This document shows, piece after piece, positions 26,901-39,100 of a stretch of 64,000 bases of DNA (the stretch's first letter is position 1; each line of letters begins with the position of its first letter). The stretch is taken from the NCBI GenBank assembly GCA_951230915.1, contig OX579635.1, positions 36,146,001 through 36,210,000 on the forward strand, in the 5' to 3' direction. This DNA comes from Antitrichia curtipendula. Lineage: Eukaryota; Streptophyta; Bryopsida; Hypnales; Leucodontaceae. The notes under the pieces were generated by a model, which was given only the letters and a program-made list of their open reading frames with translations, had not been told where the DNA came from and did no database searches. A program made the position numbers and the translations under genes.

Positions 26901-28052
26901 TGAGTTATCTGACCGCGACCACACCTCTCCGTCATTGATTGCGTTTCTCACCCTAACATCCTCTAAACCTGGACTGTGCTCACTCTTTGAAGCAGCTTTT
27001 CTTTCCGTGATTGCTCGGCTATTGAGGATTGACGGATTCGTAGGAACTTGCTGGAGGACTAATTCATTATCATCACACTTTGATTTAGAATTGACTATGT
27101 CGCTTGCTACCAGGTGATTTCTTGGAGCTGCCCATTGCATACTACCCTCTGATACGAATTCCCCATTCTCCAAGTCCGAATCTCCCCTCTCCCCTTTCAC
27201 CGCCTGCGATGCCCTTCCATTTAGCGCATAGGTACCATAGTCCCTTTCATGACTTCTAGTTTCTGCATTGTTACCGTACAATGCCCTCGTCGCATCGTCA
27301 CAGTCTGCGAAAACACGGACCTGGGAACGAGAACGATCCAAAGCGGATTCCGGACCAATCGTTCTATCCGTCTCACTTTCTGCATGCCAGGTTGTAGCCT
27401 TATCTTCGGTAAAGGCCCCTTTGCCTCCCTCTTCACCAGCACTAGAACTGCCATTAGCAACAGCTCGAAAACGGCCATCATTATCCTCCGTGTCCTTTCT
27501 CGCTACATCAATTCGCTTGGCTACGGAGCGCCTTGACGGAATCTTTCGATGACTCTCGTCTGATACCCGTGGGGGCAGAGGTAGATTCGAATGGGCATCG
27601 TAATCCGCCCATCCTGAATGTCTCTCTCTGGGTCTGTCACCCAGTCGACTGTGCATAAAGTTAACATTCCGATTTCCAGATTCCCGACCAGCACACCCAG
27701 GTATGCGAGAATCTGGAAAATCACTTGCAACCTGTTGCTGCCATCCCTGTTGCCCATCGTTCAATAAAAAAGGGGCATCTCTAGGGTGTAGATTAAGAGG
27801 CCTGATTCCGGGATAAGGCCAGCTCCGCTGCTGAACGCCCCTTTGAAGAAAATTAACAGGTACGCCAACTCCCCTAAGGACTCTGCATTCCCGAGCTAAA
27901 TGACCCGGTTGCCCACAATTGAAGCAATTGCGGACCCAATCAGGCCGCGGAAACAGATGAGGCTGTCCTTCAAACTGGTGGCCACCAAAACCTCGGCCTC
28001 TATCCATGCAGTTCAAATGGTCAGCTGCTGCTGCCTTCCCGCAGTCCCACAT
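14949..28052 (-). CDS. ATXR3: Histone H3K4 methyltransferase ATXR3/SDG2, SET domain
   Basis: Nuclear enzyme of the ATXR3/SDG2 family that trimethylates histone H3 lysine 4. Coding exons, 5' to 3': 28052-26009, 25581-25522, 25249-23495, 23316-22838, 22637-21858, 21544-21384, 21191-20709, 20466-20238, 20107-19871, 19503-19306, 19196-19125, 18829-18719, 18601-18501, 18280-18181, 18046-17951, 17469-17302, 16999-16892, 16726-16673, 16419-16172, 16067-15959, 15821-15528, 15137-14949. All introns are GT-AG, phases close, product 2691 aa (Arabidopsis about 2335). Domains: CCHC zinc knuckle C43-x2-C46-x4-H51-x4-C56; one GYF-like domain about 1025-1080; F-box/LRR-like region about 1340-1500; SET about 2143-2270 with RLCHSCRPNC and FDY ending at Y2265; post-SET Cys 2280, 2282, 2287. 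The conserved end motif LFGSPMLDA precedes the stop. Start choice is uncertain: ATG at 28052 or at 28007 (MDRGRG). The N-terminal third is poorly conserved and low-complexity. Confidence 0.95.
25835..25885. repeat. 15-bp tandem repeat in ATXR3 intron 1
   Basis: Two close copies of ARCTCAACTCAAATA (25856-25870, 25871-25885), preceded by an imperfect copy from 25835. Lies between coding exons 1 and 2. Probably simple slippage. Confidence 0.6.
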
Positions 28053-29640
28053 CAAATCGCCAACATTCGACAAAACTTCAGAGCCTGCTTGCCACTTTGT
28101 ACGATACAAATCAATCAGGTCTGTCGAATCTAGTAACACAGAACGGGAAGGAAATAAGAACGACAATACTATCACAAACAACTCTAAGGCAATTCTGACT
28201 TCGACAATTTTCGGCAGGCTTCTAGTAGGTCGACAGGGACCAGATTGTATGATCAAATAAAATGCTAGGAATCGACTAAAGAACAGATAGGGAAGTAGTG
28301 ATTAAAAGCAATGTCTTCTCATTCTCAAAAGGTCAAGTATCTGAAACACGCTCAGCTGAAATCCAGTTCACATTTGAGTAGCAAGAAAATACGAAACAAG
28401 AATCTCACGGTAGTTCTCGACTGACTATCCTGCAAGTACCGATTCTATGGACCCTAAAATCGCGCCCCCTAGTCCCAATGATCAAGACGGCATTGATTCT
28501 ACACGAAGGGAATTCTACGGACATTGCGTTACTTGTGAATCTCACATTTACAAGCGAAAGCAAATTAGAGAAGGAGGGGACAGAGGTAAGCTTCTTAAAT
28601 CCTACGAAGAAGCAGGAGGGTGTTCGCTACAATGACTGTCATCTTAATGAAGAAGCACCAATTTATCTCACACTGCGAATATCTAAACTTCTGAAGGCGC
28701 ATGAGGAAGTAATTTTTAGCATGTCAAACACCAAAAGAGCTGTCAATTACCTCCACGCATGCCGCAGGGTAAGACTCTCCAACACAATAGACAGGCCAGT
28801 CAACATTACCCCTGCCTCCATGCACTCTTGTTCAAAAAAGAAGCGGAGAAGCAGCTTCAGGGTAGTAGCAACTCTGCACAAGTGCACAAACTCATTTCAA
28901 TTCCCAGAAGAAACCTTCACGAAATTGGTCAAGAATCCAAAATCCCACAAAAACATCCCACCGCCATAACGCAAAACCCTGATTCCTCGCCTCAGGCAGG
29001 CAGGCAGCGAACAGTACAAATCCACGTACAATAACACCCGAAAAGCGCTGAACTGAAGCGCAAAACCACGGCTCCCGCGACAGTAGTACGGCCACAAGGC
29101 GAACTTAACACAGCGCTCGCGCAAACCCAAACCCTAGGAGCTAAGTCCATCCCCGAGCGCTCCCATAGCAGAACTCAAGCAATCCCCCGCACCTCCTCCT
29201 AACGCGTAAACCGCGAACACCACCACCATCTCCACGTCACGATCCCCGTCTTAGCGCAAACCAAGGCAGCTAACATGACATAAACGGAAAATCGTATCAC
29301 ATGCCAACGACATCCGAAGTGCATGCCACCACTAAGCCCTGCCCTGCCATTCGCAGTGGGAGAACTTCAACTACCACTGCTGCTCCGTCCTACGTCGGAA
29401 AATGCCACGCGCACCAAAACCCGGGACGACGCCAGACGTAGGGGATCGCATCCAGCGACTGCAACGGGACTGCAAAGGAGCATTGGAAGACGGGGCGATG
29501 GGGAAACAAGAAAGAAAGATTAACGAAGCCCAACCTTCGTGTTCTTCTTCGTCTTGTAACTCGCTCTCCCTCTCGCTCCCGCCTAGTCTGCACACAACCC
29601 TAAACAGCCTTCGCTTCCGAAGTGTATGACCTTTTTCTAC
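28053..29640 (-). promoter_or_regulatory. ATXR3 upstream region: 5' leader and promoter
   Basis: The reading frame of exon 1 stays open upstream of 28052 without an ATG, so a transcribed leader, possibly spliced (an AG acceptor lies near 28129), is likely. GC content rises at 28.9-29.64 kb as is usual for a plant promoter or 5' end, then collapses. Two telo-box-like motifs occur: AAACCCTAG near 29129-29138 and AACCCTAAA at 29596-29604. Such boxes are common in promoters of plant growth genes. The start site is not determined. Short plus-strand frames (28447-28969) look accidental. Confidence 0.5.
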
Positions 29641-31019
29641 ACGGGATGCCCCCCATTCTCCTACCGCACCGCAGATACCCGGATCCTCGTTCGTCGCCTC
29701 GTCTATTTATATCCCTTTGCGATTACTACTACCCAAAGTATTTATGCCACTTTCACACCATAGACGTAAGTGTTCAAAATTGTAATAAAAACCTGAGGTG
29801 CTAAACTTTTTACTATCACTTGTTAAAAAAATAATGGATACTTTAAGGTGAGGTTGTTTGTTTTGTTTTGCTTGTCTATTTAATATACTAAAATCTAAGA
29901 AATCGTGAGGCCTTTATGGTACCATAGGAAATATTTTTGCAAGAACGGATGCATAGACTTTGTTTTGTGGCATTTGGACTTCCAATGTGAAGATTATTGA
30001 ATTTCAGAGTTTTTATGAGCTCAAAAATTGCATTAAATTATCTTTTATTTTGAAAAAAAACATAACTTTTACGTGTCCAATTGCCACAAAACAAAGCCCT
30101 TGTACTCTTTCGGGCATAAAGTTTTTTATTTGGATTAAGAAAACAAACTTTCACATTGCACCAAAGCCCTTGAATTCTTTGGTATATAAAAAATATTGAA
30201 TTTTTAAAAAATCAAAAAAATTATTTTTATTTTTATTTTGGCTATTGTGGCAATGGAACAAGGCACACTAGTAAAGCTTGAAGTGTTAAGTTTTCTAATA
30301 TTTATTCAATATGCAAAGATTTGGATTATTAATAATCAAGTATTCATATCCTATAAGCATATTTGCTAAAAATAATAAACATTTAAGGTCCTAATTTTTC
30401 TATTATTTATGTTCGTTTGAAAATTTTATTAAAAAAAACCAAACTATGAATGCTAATTTCACATTATATACTATACCTAATGATTGAGGTCAGCAAAAAA
30501 TAATTTTAGACATATATGACGAAAAATTTGAAAAATTATTTTATCAAAAAAATGTGGATTTCTTTTTGAGGCATTTGCCAAATTACATTTTGGACCTTTA
30601 ATTAAATTTTTAGTAAAGAATGCCGATCCTAATCATATAATATGGTACTTGTTACAATAATAAAGATTTGAGGTGCTAATTTTTCTATCAATTATTTATC
30701 TTCTGAAGAATTTATGCCATATTTAACTATTTTTGGACTTTGCAAAGTCCAAAATTGATAAAGGGACATCTAAGATAGTTGTAGACTTTGACTTCTATAG
30801 ATTTTATGAATCTAGAAATGATATAGATTTTGGACTAGGTGGTTTGAAAAGTGTACAACAGGTTTAGATTTTAGATATCTATGACATCGGGAGATCTCCC
30901 GATGGACAAAGTCCAAAATTCCCTTAAAAGTCCAAAAGTAGTTAAATATGGCATATTTGAATTAAAAATATTCAAAACATGCATACAAATTTCAGACTCT
31001 CTATGCTTGTTAAGAAAAA
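29641..31019. other. AT-rich spacer between ATXR3 and SEC10, first part
   Basis: Abrupt drop to AT-rich DNA with stops in all frames. Nothing recognised except diffuse internal similarity, such as repeated TTTGGACTTTG-like text near 30.59 and 30.73 kb. Confidence 0.4.
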
Positions 31020-31328
31020 TAAATTTTTGAGTTACCAATCTTGCACTATTATATATAAACAACTCTAGAAAACCAATTTCAAATTTTTGTTTCTGAAAAA
31101 AGTTATATTTTCTTATTTGTCCGGATTGCTTGGCCAGGAAAAAAAGTAACCTATTAGGCTATAATTTTTTACTCATATTTTCAAATGTCATAAAATTTAG
31201 TGCACATAAAAGAAATTCTTTGCGTGCAACTTTTATTAAAATTTCAGCCAAAAATATGAAAATCTCTAGTCACAGGTACCTACCTAAAATTTCTATACTA
31301 TCAAAAAATGCATGCTGGTCGTTTAGGG
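31020..31328 (+). repeat. Partial copy D of the TTAA-flanked repeat family
   Basis: Matches the right third of the copy at 46421-47337: TATATATAAAC, CCAATTTCAAATTTTTGTT, ATTAGGCTATAATTTTT, ATTTAGTGCACAT and ATGAAAATCTCTAG. It ends GTCGTTTAGGG followed by TTAA (31329-31332), like the other copies. The left part is missing. A 69-codon frame across it shares residues with a frame of the other copy only because the DNA is homologous. Confidence 0.65.
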
Positions 31329-31332
31329 TTAA

Positions 31333-33489
31333 CATTTGAACAATATAAATTTTCAATATTTTTGTCAAATACTCTATAGATCAAAGTATATAAATATGGT
31401 TTATTGTAAAAACAACTTTTCCAATTATTCAAAAAATGTCCCTTGAGTAACAACTTAAATAAATATGTAAATTAAAATTTTTAAAATTTCACCATAATTA
31501 GGAATTATCATTTTGAATTTGAAAAAAAATAAAATTTATAAATATTCTAAATAATCAATCTACCATCAATTTTTAAGTCATCATTAGATTCTTTTCAAAA
31601 TTATATTTTATAATACATGTTTATAAAAAATTTGGAAAATTTGGACCATTGGCTATTTTTATGTTTGGTTACTTTGGATCCAACCAAATATAGCCAAAAA
31701 ACTTCATGCTAACATGTTGTCAAAAGTTTATTTGCTATCTAAAATGTAGCAACCTCCAATCTTCAAATTAACCAAAAAAATCAAAATTAATATATTATAG
31801 ACAAGGGTCACATTGGTAATTAGAATCAATAATGATTTCTTCTTAATTTGGATGTCCTAAATTTATAATAACATTAGTAAATATCATTTGATGGGAGTAG
31901 AAAAAAAGTTTTTAGTTGATATGAATTAACAAATACTTCTATCTGAGACTTCTATAGATTGATTAAGGATTTCCTTACATCATTTGTAAATAAATAACCA
32001 TCATCCCAACCTATGTCTAAGTAATTAATGATTTTTATGGTCAAATCTATACTAAATCATACATATTATTGACTTTTTTTTGTGTCTTTTATATTGAACC
32101 TTGTTGTCCTTGAACGAGAAGGGGTTGAAGCTTTTAAATTACATATCTATTTTCAAGGATTCTTCATAGTTTCCAAATTGCCTCTACTACATTGATTTGT
32201 TCAAATAGTGAAGGAAGAAGGAATTAGTGTTGCTTATAAAATTAGTGTCACTACAAATTTTTATTTTTGTAGAAATTGGTACATTGCATGAAGATTTCAA
32301 TCAAAATAAAAAGTATATATTAAACACATACAAACATTCCATTTTCATTTATTGACTAGTGCAATTCTATCAAAATATATCTACTATCTAAAGTCAAAAT
32401 AGCTACCAAGATATGTTGAAGAATATAAATTTAGCGAAATCCAATAAATAATGCGGATTCAAATAAAATGTGATGAATATGCTAAACAAATGTATAAATT
32501 ATTTGCTAAGTTCAAGCCAAAGAAAGGCCATTCTGTTTATTTATTTAATATTTTATAATTTTTTTTTACTAATGGATCTAATTTGTTACTCTTTGGTATA
32601 AGATCTTCCACCCTTCCTTAAAAAATTCTAAACTTTGATACCTATATTCCAAAATTATAGGCTGCCAAATCCTTAAAAGGAGCCATACATCCATTCCTTT
32701 AGAAGCTAAATACTACTAAATTTTATCAAAAATTTAGCAATTAGTTTATAAAAAAGATATGGAAAAAAATAGAATGATTAAGGAGAAAAATAGAGTAATT
32801 TGTATTGTAGTTGGTAGCCAATTTGACATAACTCAATTTTAAAAATAAAGACCAAATTTTTAGAAAAATATATTTTTAAAATTTTTAAAATTATAAGTTA
32901 AATTTTTTATCAAAAATAAAATAAAAAATAAAATCTCATGGAATATTTTCAAAAATAAGCATTTGTCAATGGATTTTTTTTAACTATTTAATTTCACAAT
33001 TGAATTTAAAAAAATTTAATCAAATAGAGGATGTGAATTGTTAGAAAATTGTTGTTAGTCGCCATTAATTTTAATGTAGAAACCAAAATAACATAAACAC
33101 TTTGTAAAATTTACCAATGCTTGTAGTTTATATTTGGATGACCTCAATCCCAATGTCATAACATTGTTTATGTAATAAACAAGTGGATTTTAGGAAATCA
33201 ATAAAGATTGTAATTAGTTTTATTGATCCTATACTTCAAAGTTACTATGTTACTATCTATTAAATTCCTACAAGGTTTCTACTCTCTTTCCAAGCTGGTT
33301 TAAAGTTTCATAACCTACAAGAGCTATTGTAACACTAATTTGTCATGTTAGTGCAAGAAAAATATTGTTATCATTCATAAAATTAGCATCACTATAAAAA
33401 AAATTGAGAAAATTATTTGTAACTTTATTGATGAACTCTTTTGACGTGGTTGCTTATGTGGTATTTGATGAGTTGTGCAGCTTATTGGC
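31333..33489. other. AT-rich spacer, middle part
   Basis: No gene, no clean repeat boundary; long A and T runs and short frames only. Confidence 0.4.
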
Positions 33490-33630
33490 GACTTGTTTGT
33501 GACTAATGTATAACTCGTTTGTGACTTCATTGTGACTTGTATGTGACTTATTTGTGACTTGTTAGAGATGTCATTGCAACTTATTTGCAACTAGTTTGTG
33601 ACTCATTTGCGATTGGTTTGTAACTTGTAG
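33490..33630 (+). repeat. 11-bp minisatellite, about 12.8 units
   Basis: Reads as twelve consecutive 11-nt units plus a partial one, with consensus GACTTGTTTGT. Units keep the exact 11-nt length while point changes accumulate, for example GACTAATGTAT, GACTTATTTGT and AACTAGTTTGT. Because 11 is not a multiple of 3, a frame across it repeats every 33 nt as an 11-residue pattern, which makes a 71-codon minus-strand frame look protein-like; I do not regard it as a gene. Confidence 0.8.
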
Positions 33631-35640
33631 ATTTCAAAATCTATAAAATATAAAATCTACATATTGTAGAAATCTACAAATCCTACAAATCTTAGATTTC
33701 TATTAACAAAATTCGTTACATAAGTATATAACTACTTACAAGTCTTATATGTCTAGTCTAATGGTATTCTTGACAATTGATATGGGACAATTGATATAAG
33801 ACAATCAAAAAATGACTTTGAAAATGACTACAAAACAAGTAAGAAATGACTATAAAACAACTAAGAAATTACTACTATCATTTTGTAGTTGCAATTGTTT
33901 CCTAGTCATTTTTTGCGACTACAAATTGCTCGGGGGGTGCACTTAGTTCTACTACAACAAACCATGTGCAAACAAGTGGTTCCTAATAAACTATAATTTC
34001 AACCTAAAATTTTGAGTATTGTTTAATAATGACTATAGGTTTCTATTGCCAAAATTTTCAACTCAAATAAAATATGAAATGATTTCTAGAAGATGTTGAA
34101 AATGAACTAAAATGGCATGTTTTTCAACTCAAATAATTAGAGGGAACACATTTAGATGACCATTGAATCAATATTAAACTCAAATGAGTTTTCAATAGAG
34201 AGTTATTTTTGGAAATTTTTTGTTCATTTTTTAGACAATTTTTCTTATATAATATAGGGGTGTGAAAGTTATTTTTCAGTTCTACAATGTATCTTTTTGC
34301 TTCAAAAATTTGTAACTAATTATTATTAACAAATAAAAATATCAATAATTCAAAATATAAACTTTCAAAGTAAGAAAATCTACTCATATTTTGTTTATTT
34401 TGTTTTATTTCAAATTCAAAAAATATATAGGGGGTCCAAAGTTTTGTTCGCACGTGGTTTCTAATGGATACTCTAAGTGAATTCCTTGAGGCAAATTGAA
34501 TGGTGGATACCAAAGAGTGTAAACTAGTTTACATTGACAATTGTGATGAATAGTTGATGGAAAATAGCTGCATTCATTTTAAATTTGAATTCTGTAACAA
34601 CTCTTGTAATATTATACTTCATTCTATGACTACTTTGTGACAAAAATAATGTACTAATGATGTAAAACAATGAAGCAAGATTTGATGCATAAAGAGAGGG
34701 CTAAAGTCACATGATAGTGGTATATGATGCTAAGTTGCATTTTAGCCAGTTGTAACGGACCCGTTTTTCTTCTAGTACTAAAAGTATTGTATTTGTGAGA
34801 TATGATCAAGTAAAGAGCAACACAATGTTTTTTTTCAAGGTTGCTTGAGTTTTGACAATGTAACTTTGTCAATCTTTTGAGTCCTATTACTCAAATTCTA
34901 CTTTTCAGAAAGATTTAAAGCTTTAAAAGCTGAATAGAGCCTCAAATTACAAAAAAGTATGCAAATTTTCAAAGCAACATAATATTTTGTTTTGATTGCC
35001 CAAATTAGAAGTCAAAACAAAATAAAAACAACATAACTTTTTAAACAATTGTTGGATCTTTGTAAAAAATAAATTCCCTAGAAGTTCATTGATTTTTCAA
35101 TTAAAAAAATGAGTGAGAAAAACCAAAATTTGATACTTCACTTTAGATACCCCAAACACCCAAAAAACATTTTGGATTTAAAAGAGCTTTAGGTGTTGAA
35201 TTCAAGCTATTGACACATGCAAAGTATCCCACTTCTTGTGAACTAAATCTAAACAAATAAAGTTACATCGAATGAAAGGGAAATCTCTTCTAAATATGCT
35301 TTTTTTTTTTTTTTCTGAAAGTGATTTTTGCAAATGTTAACAATAGAATTATTTTGCATGATTCTTTTACTCTCTACAACAGTTTTTTTTCCCAAAACTA
35401 TTAGCATCTATCGTATTTGGTGGTTAGGTTTTAACATTCCCTACCAAATAATTAATTAAGGTTGTTGGAAGTGATTTGATAGTTGCCTAAAATTAAAAAA
35501 TATTTGTTTCTTTTCCATACAATTAAAAAAATAAAAAAAATAAAAAATATAGCATCCCCATAATTCAGGCAAGTATTTTCAGAAATATTCTGACCACAGG
35601 AAACAATAATTTCAGAATATTTTTCTTTTTTGTTGCCAAA
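33631..35640. other. AT-rich spacer, SEC10-proximal part
   Basis: Contains a short GACAATTGATAT duplication and loosely repeated AAATGACTA text at about 33.77-33.9 kb. Otherwise nothing recognised. Confidence 0.4.
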
Positions 35641-36146
35641 CCTGTCCTACAAGCAGGGTACCGGTATTCAAATTCTTTAGAGCCCACCCTAGAAGGCTAG
35701 GTCCACAAAGGGAAAAGCCCAACACCCAACTGAAGGGCACGAGACGGAAACACTGGATGAGTGGAGCCCATTGAACACAAAGGCTGGACCCAACGTCAAA
35801 GAAGCGTGCGCTCATCAGGGTCGAAGGACCGCAGGCCAATGATGCGCGACGCATGTGCCTCTCTCTAAGCTTAGGAGGTTTTTACACCCAAACCCGAAGC
35901 ATTCGCTTGCGAGCTTCCACGATCCAGCCTCCCGCCGGCGATGCAGCTGCGATTCTTCCGCTATCTCATCACTCGCCGATCGTCAAGCTTTTAGCATTCT
36001 TTGTAGCTTTGAAAACTTAAAAAAGCCGTGCCTGCTTTTCGAGCTTTTCTGTGATTCACAGCCCCTGGCATGACTTAGGGCTTTCTCTCTCGGTTCTGTT
36101 CTTCCCCGGGGAGCGGCTGGCCCCTTTCTCGGCCTTTTCTGGAACC
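35641..36146 (+). promoter_or_regulatory. SEC10 promoter and 5' leader
   Basis: GC content jumps here after 6 kb of AT-rich DNA. Three copies of AGCCCA (TGGGCT on the other strand) at 35681-35686, 35716-35721 and 35765-35770 match plant site II elements, bound by TCP factors and typical of housekeeping and growth genes. A pyrimidine-rich CTCTCTC stretch near 35860 could mark the transcription start zone. The translated ATG is at 36147. No TATA box is evident. Confidence 0.55.
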
Positions 36147-39100
36147 ATGAGGGTGAGTACTTTCGATTTGTTCGTCTCGCTTTTGGTTTCTTGATTTCTT
36201 TGTTAATTTTTTTCTCTCTTATTATTATGTAGCTTGTTTGAGGTTACGGTGCTTTTCTTGATGTTTTATTTTTGTTTTTTTGTTTTTGTTTAAAAGGTTG
36301 CGGAGAGGGACGGTGGATCCCGCGACAGTAACGGTGGCCGGGCATATGCGAAAGGCTCCCCTGTTTCGTCGCTTCCGGCTCTGGGAATTGATGATTTTAA
36401 GGTGCGGGAAAGGAATGCGTGTTATCTGTGGACAGTGCGTGAAAAGTGCATTGTGATTTTCTGCTGTGGAAGAATAGTTGCGACGCGATGAGTGTTCGTA
36501 TGCGTTTTTATTAGTAGATGAGACCAAATCTGATAGGTTATGTGCGTGAGTTTGGTTGTTGATGAGCTTTCACTGCAGTATTTGTACTCAATTATACGGT
36601 ACAATGCAACTTTGTATCTGAGGATTTGTCTCTAAAAAACATTCCATCTGAAGTTTCAGTGGTGTGAGGAGGACTTGTCCCAAAAAATGTTTTTCAGCTG
36701 AAGTTTCAGTGGTGTGAGGCTTATGTTAGTTGATTGCAGTACGCCTTTGAGTTGAAGGTTTCGGCAGACAATCGTTTACAGGGGCGATATTTTCTTACTG
36801 GCTACATTGTATTGGTCATCAGGGTGCATTCTCCTTCGATGATTTTTTTAAGAGTATTGTATCGGATGTGGTGCCATCCTTAAGTGAGGATGAATCGAAA
36901 TTACCTGATGGAAGTCAGGGTTTCGGGAATGGGAGCTTGGAAGATAGTGGAGGAAATGGGAGTGGCGTCTTGGTCGGTCAACCGTTTGCGGAGGCTGCAG
37001 TGCTTCTCCCTCTGTGCAGGGATGCTCGAAGTGAACTTGTTGAGCTTTGCTACAAGGTTAGAAGTCTCTTCAAAAGTTCTGATTTCATTTCGAACTTAAT
37101 TCTATTTGTTAAGTTGGTGATTATCTGGTATCTTCTCTACCTCGTTTATGTGACATTGCCTGTGGTATCTAGTCTGTAAATGCTGGACATACAGAACCTG
37201 GAATATTTAAAGATTCATGTTTTTGTTTTGTTAGGTGGATTCGCGGTTGGAGAGACTCAAAGACGAAGTTTCCAATTATGACATGAAACATGAGGAGAAA
37301 TTTGTGGAGGTGAGATGCCTGTGATTTCAGCAGCCTGATCCTGCTAAAAGACAACTTCCTCCTTGAGTAAATTATCTACCTATATCTCGCCTTTTCTGCT
37401 CCCGACATCTACGCAGACAGGTTCATGTGCTCTAGAGAGCAGACCAAAGATTCGATCGCAATTTTAAAGCTTTCGACTTTGAGATGACAGTTGGAGAGAT
37501 GGTTTTAGTAAGCGAGCCTGTAGATGATTTTCATATTTAATTCCATTAGTTTCTTTAATTGTGTCTGGTTCTATCGAATTTAGCGTCTGAAAGGTAACGT
37601 AAATTGCAGCTAGACAAGGGAGTTTCAGGCCTATTCGAAAGCTTCAGTCGGCTGGATTCACGGATTTCAGGCGTGGGTCAGACTGCTGCCAGAATCGGGG
37701 ATCATCTTCAGGTATCAATGTCTCTCCTTTTAATTAGATTATTACCTCATATTAGAGTTATTCTTAAAGTCATCCCTTGAATCTTCAATTTAATCGGGCA
37801 TTGGAGTACAGAACAGGAGTGATGCAAATGTGAAAACATGTGCAAAACTCAAATTTGCGCATGTGCACCTGTAAGGTCAAAATCTGAGTTCTGCACATGT
37901 TCTCAGCATACAACCTTCATATCTCTCGTTCTATAACTTCAATGCTTGATTTGATTGAAGATTTGAGTTTGTTGGGTGGCAGTTGTTTGATGCGAGTAGA
38001 AACATTTCATTTAACTTTCAAAAGCACACACTTTTAGAATGTGAAAGTGAAAACACAAGGTAAATACACAAGGATAGCTCTATTGTATATCTTCAAGCTT
38101 GTGATTTTGTGAATGGATCCATGTGTCCTGATAAGGGTTGAACCGCCTAAATGCAGAATGCAGATGCTCAGAGGGATGCTGCTAGCCATACCATTGATCT
38201 GATTAAGGTACATCGTTATTTAAGCGCGCTGTTCTCCTTGGAATATAATTTTCAAGTATTTATTTGTTGCGGGTAGCTCCGCATATGAATAGCCTGGGTG
38301 AAGAGTTTGGACAAACTTGCATTGTAACGTTTAACCCCTTCGTGCCTGAACTGAAAAGAAGAATCCCATTTTGGACGGCTGTAACCAATTATAGTTTCTT
38401 GTAAAATGTAAATTTTAATTACCTTTCAAAACCGCAGGTCATATTTTCTTTTTCTTTTTTATATATTTTGCTTCCTTGCTTGGAATTTCCTGAACGATTC
38501 AATGCGACCCCTATTGACATGGAAGCAGCCAATTTTGGTCGTTAAGGCACCTAGGGGTTAAGATTAGGGATTTCTGCCTCGGTTGAGTGAATAAATGCCG
38601 AGGTATGCTAGACTACTTCAGAATTCGTTTCTTGCTTCATGGACACCGACCAACCCTAAAGCGACTACGGTTACGTAGTTTGTCTGAAATGGTTGCATTG
38701 ATTTTACTTCTCTTGGCAAACAGTATCTGATGGAGTTTAATGGAAGTCCGGGGGATCTCATGGAGCTATCTGCTCTGTTTACCGATGATGCACGAGTTGC
38801 TGAAGCAGCGGCTGTTGCTCAAAAGCTCAGTAAGCTAGAACTTGTTCTTTGTCCTATATTCTAGGCTCAGTTATACTGAGTATAAATTCACATGATGCGT
38901 TAATGCAATTTCCTTTGTGAGCTTAGAAACATACCAGTCAAGTTAGAGCTAATACTTCACAGAATCTGACTTTTTGTCTGACAAGTTTTATTTTATTTTA
39001 TTTTATTGTAGCAGTGAATGCAGTAATTTGTCATAGGAGTAGGAAGTAGTTACGTTGTGCGTGGGATACTGAAGGTAGTGACTCCTAGCATGTGCTCGTC

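Noticed and set aside
28478..28969. 163-codon plus-strand frame divergent from ATXR3
   Set aside because: It lies in the presumed ATXR3 leader/promoter, has no motif, and overlaps frames on both strands. A short upstream gene cannot be excluded without transcripts.
31130..31339. Plus-strand frame resembling a frame at 47223-47405 at protein level
   Set aside because: Both lie in homologous copies of the TTAA-flanked repeat; the DNA is equally similar outside the frames and the frames are not shared in length.
33375..33590. 71-codon minus-strand frame with a repeated TSYTLVTNKS-like pattern
   Set aside because: The pattern is the translation of the 11-bp minisatellite (33 nt equals 11 codons), not a protein repeat under selection.
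35612..35854. 80-codon minus-strand frame upstream of SEC10
   Set aside because: It coincides with the GC-rich SEC10 promoter and its TGGGCT boxes; no protein motif.
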